Shown here piece after piece: positions 24,874-35,048 of a DNA stretch of 64,000 nt. The position numbers and the translations under genes were made by a program. Location: assembly GCF_000801105.2 (NCBI RefSeq), contig NC_079516.1, forward strand, positions 47,658,908-47,722,907. Reading direction: 5' to 3'. Under the pieces are notes generated by a model that saw nothing but the letters and a program-made list of their open reading frames with translations, ran no database searches and was not told the DNA's origin. How positions within the stretch are numbered: position 1 is the first letter of the stretch; each line of letters begins with the position of its first letter. Source of the DNA: Raphanus sativus (taxonomy: Eukaryota; Streptophyta; Magnoliopsida; Brassicales; Brassicaceae).

Positions 24874-26062
24874 ATGAATTTACGGCGGCACAAGGTCTCG
24901 GAGTCTACTCCAACCACCCGTCGCCGTCGAAGCAGCTCGCTACTTACTTCCGACGAATTACTACTGAACATCCCAATCGATCTCGTCATCGAGATATTCT
25001 CGAGGCTGCCACTGAAGTCCATCGCGAGATGCCGCTGCGTATCGAACCGGTGGGCCTCCGTACTCCGCCGTCCCGATTTCACGGAGCTCTTCTTCGCCAA
25101 ATCTCTTACTCGCCCTAAGCTATTGTTCGCCTGCCGTAAACAGGATAAGAAGGAGGTGGTCTTCTTCTCCACACCTCAGCCTCAAAATCTGGGTGAGGAT
25201 GCGTCTCTCCTTCTAGCCTCCTCCAATGATGATCATGTGAGTTTCTCCTTTGAGAGCGTCGGTGATATATGTATCTCTGTCAATGGATATTTCTGTATAA
25301 GCGATGAGGGAATGAAAAGCAGCAGTGAGGTTGTGTTGGTGATATGTAACCCTAGCACAGGACAATCTTTTACTTTACCCAAACTGGAGACAAGGAAGGG
25401 GGCTGAAATGAGAAGGTTTTTGGGGTATGATCCAGTCGAGAAACAATACAAGCTGTTGTCAGTGACCATACTAGATGATGATAACAGTGTTGTGGACCAT
25501 CAGGTTCTAACGCTAGGGACTGGGAACATGACGTGGAGATTGGTTGAATGTGACTTGTAAATGCATCGATGGTGTTCTTTATTACTTTGCTAGGGCTTCC
25601 AGTGTTGAGGATACGATAGTTTGTTTCGATGTCAGATCCGAGAAGTTCAGCTTTGTTAAACATGTGGGAAGAGGAATGCTTTCTGAGACTCTGATAAACT
25701 TCCAAGGTAAGTTGGCTTCAGTAAGGTCTTCGTGGCCCTTTGTCGTTAGTGGAAGAAGTATAAGTTTTGAGATGTGGATTCTAGAAGACCCTGAGAAACA
25801 TGAATGGTCCAAACATGTTTTCAATATACCTCCTATGTGCGAGGACGCAGCTCCGAGGGAGATTTTGTACTTTGTTGGAGTGACTGATACAAATGAATTT
25901 GTATTTAAACCGTTCTCTTCTTCTGAACCTTTCTATGTTCACTGCTACAATTTTGTCAAGGATGCTATAACAAGAGTTGAGATCCAAGGAATGGGAGCGT
26001 TTGAGGAGACTTCTGGAGTTTGCATATTTCTGAACCATGTTGAAAACGTGAAGCTTATGTAA
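24874..26062 (+). pseudogene. F-box/FBA-domain protein gene with a frameshift
   Basis: Intronless F-box gene of the plant FBA (F-box associated interaction) family; such proteins are SCF ubiquitin-ligase substrate adaptors. The first part (24874-25560) has an F-box (PIDLVIEIFSRLPLKSIARCRCVSN) and an FBA region with ICNPSTGQ, LGYDPVEKQYKLL and VLTLG. It ends abruptly at WRLVECDL-stop. The rest of the FBA domain continues in another frame from about 25561 (CIDGVLYYFA ... FDVRSEKF ... LINFQGKLA ... WILED) to 26062. The usual run of residues between the two conserved blocks is missing, so a small deletion with frameshift is inferred. A truncated 228-aa F-box protein could still be made. Lies between KAO2 and MYB101. 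Confidence 0.75.
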
Positions 26063-27749
26063 CTGTTTTAGGACTTTGTAGTGGATGCTGGCTCTTAAGT
26101 TCTTGTGTTGTGTATCATGTGGTCTTTGATTAGAGCCATTATCTTTCCACTGCTTATGTGTTTTTGTTATAAGGTTTTTAGTTCTCGGAATGAATATTCT
26201 CAGATGTCTACTATGGTTTTCATCTTATCTTAGATGCAATGGTATTATTCGACTGATGCATGTGACTGACCTTGTGTATATTTTCTAAATATAACTAACT
26301 CTGTTCTGATGCGATTTAAGATCGAAGAGAACAAACCAAATCAAAACACAGTTAACAACCCAGAGCCAAATGTAAACCTATCAATCTTTTGTATAAGAAG
26401 TAATGTGTTGGAGAGGTGGTGGAGCTTTTAGTTGGTTATGTTAAATGTCGTCTTCATTCTCAATGTGTTGAGGTTACTTTGGGGTTGCATAAATGAACCG
26501 AACCCCTCTACTCCCTTTATTCTGCCAGCTTTGTCTTCAGAGGAAGGTCATATTTCCTGCTGCCTTAGTTTCTAGGTGTTCTGCAGCTCCTAGCTCTTGT
26601 TTAAGTCTATGTGCATGTATCTCTCTGTTTATCATGAAGTCTTCGAGGGTAAAAAAGTCTTTTAAAAAATCGGTCAAGACCAGCTATGTCAGAACAAGAC
26701 CAGAGCAGAATCTAGAATCAGTAGTTTGCATATTAATACTATTCTTGGAAATAGTGCATTTTAGTTGTTAAAAGACTATTTTGAAGTGTAACTAAATTTT
26801 GTCATGATACTATCTGACTCACTACCATATGACATGTCATTTTATAGAAGTGTAACTAAATTTTGAGAAAAGGCTATATCTCCAGAAAAAGAACTATAAT
26901 CTGAGGATAATGTTTTATTTTCTATTTTTTATGGTCATTTGAAGTTGACATATAAAAGAAATAACGAGACTTCGTACCTAAGAACTGTTGTGTGATCATG
27001 TCAGAACTCAGGTAAGTAGTACTTGCACATTATTATCTATCTTTATTTTTATTTTTTCTTTCTTGGGTTGCCGAATCTAAGGAGGTTATTTATTGGAAGA
27101 GTGTGGAATAATTCGCAAATGACATAAGCAAATGGCAGTGTATGCAACTAGCGAAGTCTTCTCGCTACCAAGTACACTACTCATGTCTGATGTCTCAATT
27201 TAATGATTTATACGTAATAGCTCTTCCTAATAGCTTTCTGCCGAAATCAATAAATTTAGTTGTCGATTAATTTAACAATAATAATCTAAAGCATGCTTGA
27301 GTAATAGAATAGAAGTTTGCTATAAAAAAAAATCTAAAGCATAATAGTGGATTGCAAAAAATTTGATTATAGATTTAAAAATCAAGTTTTTTAGAAATTA
27401 AAACGTACAAACATAATAATTAATAAGTTTTTGGGTTTTGTATTCAGAAGACCGACTTTTGTATTCAAAACGCTGACATAATTTACAGTATATAAAGATA
27501 TGGACTAATTCACTAATGTTAATTGATTGTGAAATGGTAAACTTTATTTTTTTCAAAAGCTCGAACTCATTTCTAAAAACTCTTTCTTTTAAATCTTTCT
27601 TCTTCTTTTTTTTTAACATAAAATCGAGAGAAAATCTGAAACTGAATAACTTCAAAATATTGTACACAAACAGAAACAAATCTCACAATTAGTTTTTTCC
27701 CTTTTTCAGAATACCAAATAAATGATTTTGTTCATGAGGAGACTCCAAA
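26063..27749. other. Spacer between converging F-box gene and MYB101
   Basis: 3' flanks of two convergent genes. Contains the right copy (26492-26510) of the 19-bp direct repeat. The 92-codon frame at 26493-26771 and others lack recognisable domains. Confidence 0.4.
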
Positions 27750-29723
27750 TTAAAAGATTCTAGGCATGATGTCCCAGTTGCATGAACCCAAGGAGGCCAT
27801 ATGATCTACAGTACTGGGCGAAGGCTGCGCCTTGTGTGGTTCCACCTTGTTGTTATCATGATGGTTTCCGTGCGGTGGGACTTCCGTTTGGATATCTTTC
27901 GTCCCGTACCAATCATCAGGCAATGGTGTGGTCGAAGGGAAGTTGTTGAGAAGGCTCGTCAATATGTCGTCATCATCATCCACTATTTCCTTCTCCATCG
28001 TTGGCTCATTGTATCTCTTGTAATCAGGGTATGTTTCTGTTCATTTAACATTAAACATTAGTAAATTAGATGAAAAATTCAATTACAAAAAAAAACAGTA
28101 CATGTCTACGATTTATCCAACATTCAAGATCCATATTTGCTTCTGTTTAACTTTGGTTACTGTTTTGTTAAACCAAACAAATCCAAACTGATATCCTGAC
28201 TAAGCATATCTACTAGGCTCATGTGCAGTACGAATTAATGGGTATGCCAAAAATGTACAAGTAAAAATGGTTTAAATTAGTTCTTACCGAATGATGATAG
28301 ATGAGAAGGATTATGGTTTATCAACCGATTCTCCCAATCCATTTTCACTCTCTTGTCTTGATCCTCACCAAGACCACCCGAAGAAACTGTAGAGTCATTG
28401 AAGTTTCCACGTCGAGACAAGGCTTGAGACTCCTCCAAGACAGCGTCAAGCAATCCACTGTTACCCGCAGGTGGATCAAGATGGACACCATCGTCAAGTA
28501 AAGTATTCGAAGTGAACCAATGGGTCGGTGTTTTGGATGAAGGCAGCTCTAAGAGGGTATTGTCTAGTCCAAAAGGGAAACAACTCGGTTTCGTCTCATG
28601 ATCTCCCATAAGCAATGAACTATAACTCATAGCATCAGTGTCTTTCCTATTAGTATTGTTTGTGTCCGAATTCTCAGACGGTAGCTCGAGAACTTGGTTT
28701 GGGTTGCAAAACTCATTGGACGAAGAGGATGAGTATTTTATAAACTGGTTGTTGTTGTCATTCTCAAGGCTATGGTTATTCTCAAGGCTATTGCTGTAAT
28801 AAGAGAACATTGGAAAATTCATGGGAGATTCGGGGATCTGGTTTAGGCCAGGATTAGAAGAGATTAAGGGGTCTACGCACAGTCTTTTTGAAGGTTGAGA
28901 AGACGAAGAAGAGAAAGAGGACGAGGATGATGGAGTATTAGAAGAATTAGTGTATTGTAACATGTTTTGGTGATTACCATGGTCTTGGTTTTGGAATTGA
29001 AAGGAATTAAACTCAAACTGATCATCATCATCGTTACCAACCCCTTGATGCTGAGTCTCTTGAGGGTATAGAGGCAAACCATCTCGTTGTCTTCTCTTCA
29101 TCCTTGTGTTCCAATAGTTTTTGATCTCGTTGTCTGTTCGTCCAGGCAACTACAACACGGAGAGGGAAAAAAAATATTTTGTTATTAATTAAGGATCACA
29201 CAAAAACAATAGAGATGCAAGAAAAATCATGCAAAAAGAAAGAGAGATTCAAAACACATTGAAACATGCAAATTATGTGTTTAGCTAGAAAAAAAAAATT
29301 GCATATAAAATTTAAAGCTCTTTAAAATTATAGAATTCAAGAAACAAATAATTAGATTTAAAAAAAAAAAAGCTTTGATCTCTTAAAAAGAAAAAAAACA
29401 AGATTTTATAAGAAAAAAATAACCTGAGAAGCCATGCGAGCCCATTTGTTTCCCAACCTAGCATGAAGCTCGATGATCATCTTCTCTTCCTCAGGACTAA
29501 AAGATCCTTTCTTCAGATTTGGTCGGAGATGGTTCGCCCACCGTAGACGGCAGCTTTTCCCACACCGGAACAAGCCTGAGTTCTTCTGCACGGCGTTCCA
29601 GTTACCTTCCCCATGTTTCCTCACGTACTCCGTCAAGATCGCATCCTCCGTCGCTGTCCATGGTCCTTTCTTCATCCCTCTCACCTTCGCCTCCGTCACC
29701 CTCGTCTCTCCACCACCGTCCAT
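27750..29723 (-). CDS. MYB101: R2R3-MYB transcription factor, GAMYB-like MYB101
   Basis: Nuclear R2R3-MYB regulator of the GAMYB clade, known in Arabidopsis for pollen tube and ABA/GA responses. Three exons on the minus strand: 29424-29723, 28288-29149, 27750-28036 (1449 nt, 482 aa). R2 ([21 protein letters not shown]) and R3 ([24 protein letters not shown], continuing across intron 1 into [22 protein letters not shown]) carry the regularly spaced tryptophans. The long C-terminal part is Ser/Asn-rich with acidic runs ([18 protein letters not shown]). A miR159-like complementary site lies in exon 2 at 28533-28552. The protein ends [14 protein letters not shown], typical of MYB101. No lesion. 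Collinear with At2g32460. Confidence 0.92.
28533..28552 (-). promoter_or_regulatory. miR159-type target site in MYB101 mRNA
   Basis: The plus strand here reads TTTGGATGAAGGCAGCTCTA, matching miR159a (from memory) except for one missing T in the 5' seed half and one C for G. The mRNA therefore pairs with miR159 with a single bulged miRNA base and one mismatch. GAMYB-clade genes are classic miR159 targets and the site encodes the expected LELPS peptide. The seed bulge may weaken cleavage. Confidence 0.7.
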
Positions 29724-31170
29724 TTCTTATGGAAGACGGCGACCCTCCGATCAAAGAGGATACAGAGGAGGTTTTTTCTCTCTGTGACTTGATATATACG
29801 ATGTTTGTGTGTGTGTATATATTTGTATATATAAGTATTTCTCTGTGTGTTATGAATCTAGATATATAGAGAAAGGAAGAAAGGGTGAACTTTCATTTTG
29901 AGAATGTTTTGTGTATATTTGGAGCTGATATAAATTTGTATTAATTATTATTACGTAATAATGTGTTGTTATTACGTGCTTTATTTAAACATTAATGCCT
30001 TCTTTTGTCTCCTTCTATCATCTCTTTGGTCTTTCAATAGAGAAAAGACAGAGGATTCAAGAAATTACAGAAGGAGTTGAGAGAAAGATAGGATAAGTAC
30101 TCCCTGTCTTTGACCAATTGGAGATAAAACAAAAATAAGATATTGTGATGTGGTAATGATGAGAAGTTCTTTTTAAGAAAAAAAATCTATATCACCTCTT
30201 ATCAGTGTCTCAATCTTAAATGTTTATAAGTCGCTCTCTATAAACAATGAATGTTAAAATTATCCATATTAGTTAGTCAAAGCCATTTATTAAATGTGAA
30301 GAGAGAATCTAAAGGAAAATGACTTGTTACAAATTACACCATTAATAAACTTTTATGAAACATAGACAAACACTCGAATTAAGTAATGACCATGGTAGAA
30401 GCACTAATTAAAATGATAAATATGTGCCCAATATGTAATATGATTATTTTTTTTTTTTAAAGGAGAGGAGTGAGCTTCTTTCACGGCCGCGCATTGCATG
30501 CCTTATGGAATGGGGACGTTCTCTTCAAAGACCCGATTTTCTCTTAGTTTACTTCTTCTCTTGCTCCTTTTCTTTTTTCCCCACGCATTTTCTGTCTTTT
30601 TCTCGTTTTCTAAATGTCCAAAACAAATAATGATTTCTTACTATAGTTTCTTTAGGATAGAGGGAAATAAAGATAATTCAAAGGTTATTTAATATTTATG
30701 CGATATTTCATGCAAAATTACGCTGGCATGATCAAATTTCATATTTTTATCATAGCAATATGAGTCTTATAAGCAAAAAATTCTTCTTACAGCAAAATTG
30801 CCCCCAGGTGTCAAATTGTGTTAGAACACTCCTCTTTCAAGATTCCCAACTTTTCATTAAAGCTCTATTAAGAGGTAATGATGATATGTTCAACATATAT
30901 GTTTAAAGCAATTAATAGCCCTTAACAAAAAAGAAAGAAAAAGGTAATAAAATAATTTAATTAAATTTTCGGTTTATTTTTGTCGTATATAAATAATTCA
31001 CGAGTTACACGACTTCTTTTTGTGTTTTTCTTTAAATAAATGTAGTCAACATTGATTTCTTTTGTTTTGAATTTTGAACTAATTTTAATATTACTCTTTT
31101 TAGCTATAAATATACCTACCTATTTTACGTTATTGACACGTGTTTCTTTATATTATTTTTGAAAAATATA
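29724..31170. promoter_or_regulatory. MYB101 upstream region and AT-rich spacer
   Basis: Immediately upstream (minus sense) are TATA-like runs around 29815-29840. Beyond that the DNA is AT-rich with no recognised gene; the 64-codon frame at 30498-30692 is low-complexity. Confidence 0.4.
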
Positions 31171-31450
31171 GAATCAATTAGCATTGAACACATTTATCTA
31201 GTTATGTTTATAAATATTTAAGTAAGAAAAGTTTCTGGTTAAAGTATATAAGGTTATTGTTATACAATTTAGTTCGATAATATGTATACATATTAATTGG
31301 TATCACGTATTTAGTTTTTATTAAGATAAAAATTAGGTAGCAGTAAACACATTTAGCTAATTTATTTATAAATTATTTAAATTTTAAAAAGTGAAGCTGG
31401 TAAACATATATATATATAATTTTAGTGATATACATCTTTGTTGAGAATAT

Positions 31451-31481
<31 letters not shown>

Positions 31482-31975
31482 GGATTACTCGTATATTGTT
31501 ATTTAAAAAGAAATATAAAAATAATTAGTATTAAACACACTTAACTAATTTTGTACAAGTAATTTAAATTTAAACATTTGAACTGGTGAATGCAATATAT
31601 GTAATTTAGCCTTATACACATTTAACTAAATATATATATAATATATATGCATATTTTTAGGCTTATATGTATATTGTTATTATTTTTTAAAACTTAATAT
31701 TTATAGGATTTAAGCACATAACTAATTTAAATTTTAAGAAACTGAACTGATAAACATGTATATAAAATTTTAGCATTTTACATTTTATCTGAAAATACAT
31801 ACATATTCAAGGATTACATGTGTCTCTTTTTTTCAAAATATAAAACAATTAAGCTTTAAACACACTTAACTAATTCTATTTTAAAAAAAAAATAATCTTA
31901 ATAAACTGCAGATGGTAAAACTAGTTTTAGTGTTATATATTTCGACTAAAAATATAAATACATATTTGGTATCAA
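31171..31975. repeat. Diverged AT-rich tandem array, about 145-190 bp units
   Basis: At least five diverged units can be aligned by eye. Each begins with a version of ATTAAACACACTTAACTAATTT (at about 31181, 31340, 31528, 31706 and 31850). This is followed by a TTAAATTTTAAAAA segment, then GAACTGGTAAACATGTATATA, TTTTAG, a TATA-rich stretch and GGATTAC-TGT. Spacings are about 159, 188, 178 and 144 bp. It looks like an old satellite-type array; no coding content. Confidence 0.65.
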
Positions 31976-32064
31976 AAACAAAGGGAGACTGATGTATAAT
32001 CTTGTTAAGCAAACAAAACAGATTTGGTATGCATGTAATGATCTTGATTAACCAGGATTGTTAC

Positions 32065-32322
32065 CAGGCCCGTCCTTTTATTAAGGCAAATGAAGCATTA
32101 GTTTCAGGCCACATATTATAAAAATAAAATTTAGACCACAATTTTCAAAGTTGTTACTAGCTTAGATAGTTAAGCATGAAAATTTAACGTCTCTATCTAG
32201 GATTCAACTTGTCTTCTTCGAATATTTTAAATAATTTCATAGGTAACTTTAAATAAGTACCGCATTATAAGGTCACATTTTTTATTAGGCTTTAAGCCAC
32301 TTAAAATTTTGGGACGGCACTG
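32065..32322. mobile_element. Small hAT-type MITE (258 bp)
   Basis: Ends CAGGCCCGTCCTTTT and GGGACGGCACTG are inverted partners. The flanking 8-bp repeats ATTGTTAC (32057-32064) and ATCGTTAC (32323-32330) differ at one base. A pair of diverged 35-bp repeats (CTTGTTAAGCAAACAAAAC... near 32003 and CCTGTTGAACAAACAAAAC... near 32340) lies just outside. Related by terminal sequence to the elements at 45702 and 51545. Confidence 0.7.
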
Positions 32323-32330
32323 ATCGTTAC

Positions 32331-33695
32331 ATGCATAACCCTGTTGAACAAACAAAACAGACTTGGTATGCATGATAGTCGCATGTTTCTCTCCTTGAAA
32401 ATCTGGTGCAGTACTTAGATCTGCTGACCCACCATCTATGGGGGATGCAACAAGCCCAATAGCTTCAGCAGCCTTGCGTTCAGAATCATTCCTAAGTAAA
32501 CCCATTACTATTAACAGCAGCAGGAAAAGAAGTCCTGGTGGACAACAACCTACGAAAACATGCAACAAAGCCAATGACAGTTGCTGCTGCTTTCGGTGAA
32601 GGAGCTGATAAAGGAGGGGCGTCAAAAGGGAGATTCGGAGTTGATGGGAGCATTGTATTTGTAACCAATGCCATCAAAGTCACCTCATTAACCATATTGG
32701 CCGGCACACCTGTATATGTGATACAAGCATTGAACTCCTACTACAAGAAAACATAATAATTTCTAGCGAAATTTACGACGGAACAAATAGCGTAAGGAGT
32801 GAATAACTCGTTTAAGAACAATTGGACTCATTCAAATTCGTAAAAAAATAAGGCTTACCTTGAAGTTCTTCCCATGCGCATAAAAAAAGGTGTATGTATT
32901 CACACGTTCATTTGACCATATTATTATATTATCCAAATAGATTACGTAGAGAAATACAAAACACATCCAAACCCAAAATATTATTACTGAATCTGAACAG
33001 ATAATCCGAAAAATACAAAACTAATAATTAATATAAATATTTGAAACATATATAATATTTCAAAAACTCAATTCAATGGTTATTCTGATATGATATATTA
33101 AATAAATATTAAAATTTTAAAAATACCTTAAGTATTCAATTACTTATAAATAATCTGCTTACTGAAATAACAAAACTACTCTTTCTACTAAGTTAATACA
33201 TATTATTTACAAACATTGTTTATATTTTGGTATTTAATTCTTGATTTAATATTTAATTGTTATTTTATTAATTCGATGTGTGTTAGCTTAATTTTTATTC
33301 AATTTCTTTTTATATATTTTGTTTTAAAATTTTACTTTTTATTTTAAATTTATTTAAACCTGGAAAATATCTGAACCGAATAGTTATAATCTAAATCCGA
33401 ATGATACACGGTTATTTTATGAATTTTATAATACAATACAAATTTGAATGGAAACCAAAATAACATTACCCAAATTCGACATTTAATAATAAAATATTAG
33501 AATGAGATCCCGAAAACAAGCCCATCCAAACCAATGGCAACCTTATGTTGAGAGAGGCATCGCCATCTACGCAGTTAAAGAGTCATGAGTTCAAGACCGA
33601 CCTTTCGTTATTCACCGAATCACACAAATCAATTTCCATATTCAGTATCACATTACTCGAAAACACTTTTTCTTTTGGGCAAAAGAGATGTAAAA
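32331..33695. other. Spacer downstream of ARASP
   Basis: At 32338-32760 both strands carry moderately GC-rich open frames (for example minus 32227-32625, with SERKAAEAIGLVASP), possibly a gene fragment I do not recognise. The rest is AT-rich. Near 33555-33600 a GAGTTCAAGACCGA motif resembles a pol III B box but no full tRNA fold was found. Confidence 0.35.
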
Positions 33696-35048
33696 CTACA
33701 ACATTTCTTGAATGAAATCAAGGCTAAGTGTGTCCTTGACAATGAGAAACAATCCAAGGAATATCACAAGCATGATCCCTGAAGACATGATCCCTTGTTC
33801 CACCTCCACAGGAAGCTTCCTCCCTCCTCTAACCGCTTCCAACAGTATCAACGCCAACGTTCCACCGTCGAGCGCAGGCAACGGCAAGAGATTGATCACC
33901 GCCAGGTTGATATTCAGCAACGCTGCGAACTGGTAAAGCCCGTCGGCGTTCGACCTCGCCACTTCCGCTCCCACTGCGATGATCGCCACGGGACCAGCTA
34001 CTTTACTCGCCGTCTGAGAGAAGTTGAAGAACGTCTGCTTCAGACCGTCCACTACATTAGAAGACAGCCCCATAAACTCCTTCCCAACGAACCTAAACGT
34101 TTCACCAACGTTCCTCGGTCTCACCTTGGTGATTCTAACGTTGGGAGACAACTGAACACCGATCTTCCCCGTCCCATCAAAGTTCTTATCCGGTCTAACC
34201 CGAACAACCAAATCTCGATTCCCTCTCGCGATCCTAAACAACACATCACTCTCGGGGCTTCTTTTAACAATATCAACAACCTTAGAGACAGCGTCAGGTC
34301 CAGTTTTAGAGAGCTCAGCCCCATCCACAGAGAGTATCACATCGCCAGAGAGCAACCCATCACGAGAAGCAGCGGAAAAGGTCTTAACTTCGGGGACGAG
34401 AACACCAGGGAACGCTTCTTGAACAGGCAAACCAACAGACAAGACTTGCACAAAGATTATAACGTAAGCGAAAACCACATTAGCTATGATTCCAGCGGAA
34501 ACTACAATCGATCTATCTAAAACCGGTCTGTTCTTGAGCAAGTTCTTATCGTCGGTTGCGATCTCGCTGTCGGGATCGTTGTCGGGGAAACCAACGAAAC
34601 CACCGAGAGGGAACGCCCTGAGGGAATACTCGACGTTCTTGAAATCGAACTTGGCGAGGATCGGACCGAACCCGATGGCGAACTTGCTGACGTGGATCCC
34701 TTGGAGAGTGGCCGCGAGGAAGTGGCCGGACTCGTGGACGACGATGATGGCGGTGAGGACGGCTGTGGCTTCTAGGACGGATTCGAAGCTTCCCAGGTCG
34801 ATCCCGCCGGGGAGAGCTCTTGGTGTGAGACCGAGCCGTTCTTCTTGTCCATGTGGGAAGAAGCGGTTGTGTCGGAAGGATGATGGTCTGTTTCTGAGGG
34901 TTTGGGTCGGGAAAGGGGAGAGGTTGGGGGAAAGGTGGGATTTTGAGAGGTGGGTTTTGGATCGGGGAGGGAGGTGGTTGAGAGTGGAGAGGAAGTGAGG
35001 GTTGTTATTACGGTGAGAGATTGGGGGAGACGAGATGTTTAATAGCAT
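33696..35048 (-). CDS. ARASP: Chloroplast site-2-type metalloprotease ARASP
   Basis: Intramembrane zinc metalloprotease of the site-2 protease/RseP family (M50), located in the chloroplast inner envelope in Arabidopsis and needed for chloroplast development. Single exon, 450 aa. The N-terminus (about 1-75) is rich in Ser, Pro, Arg and His with few acids, as a transit peptide. The active-site motif HESGH is at 105-109 in the first transmembrane segment, followed by GFGP and PLGGFV. A PDZ domain spans about 200-290 (GLLSGDVILSVDG). The third zinc ligand motif NLLPLPALDGG is at 386-396 near the C-terminal membrane segments. All catalytic residues are present and length fits. Collinear with At2g32480; its paralogue is the closest alternative. 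Confidence 0.93.
   Translation of the reverse strand: MLLNISSPPISHRNNNPHFLSTLNHLPPRSKTHLSKSHLSPNLSPFPTQTLRNRPSSFRHNRFFPHGQEERLGLTPRALPGGIDLGSFESVLEATAVLTAIIVVHESGHFLAATLQGIHVSKFAIGFGPILAKFDFKNVEYSLRAFPLGGFVGFPDNDPDSEIATDDKNLLKNRPVLDRSIVVSAGIIANVVFAYVIIFVQVLSVGLPVQEAFPGVLVPEVKTFSAASRDGLLSGDVILSVDGAELSKTGPDAVSKVVDIVKRSPESDVLFRIARGNRDLVVRVRPDKNFDGTGKIGVQLSPNVRITKVRPRNVGETFRFVGKEFMGLSSNVVDGLKQTFFNFSQTASKVAGPVAIIAVGAEVARSNADGLYQFAALLNINLAVINLLPLPALDGGTLALILLEAVRGGRKLPVEVEQGIMSSGIMLVIFLGLFLIVKDTLSLDFIQEML

Noticed and set aside
33550..33605. tRNA-like GAGTTCAAGACCGA segment
   Set aside because: Only a B-box-like motif is present; no acceptor stem, anticodon arm or terminator could be folded.
33712..34998. 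Plus-strand frames of 74-241 codons opposite ARASP
   Set aside because: Antisense shadows of the well-conserved minus-strand protease gene; no independent domain.
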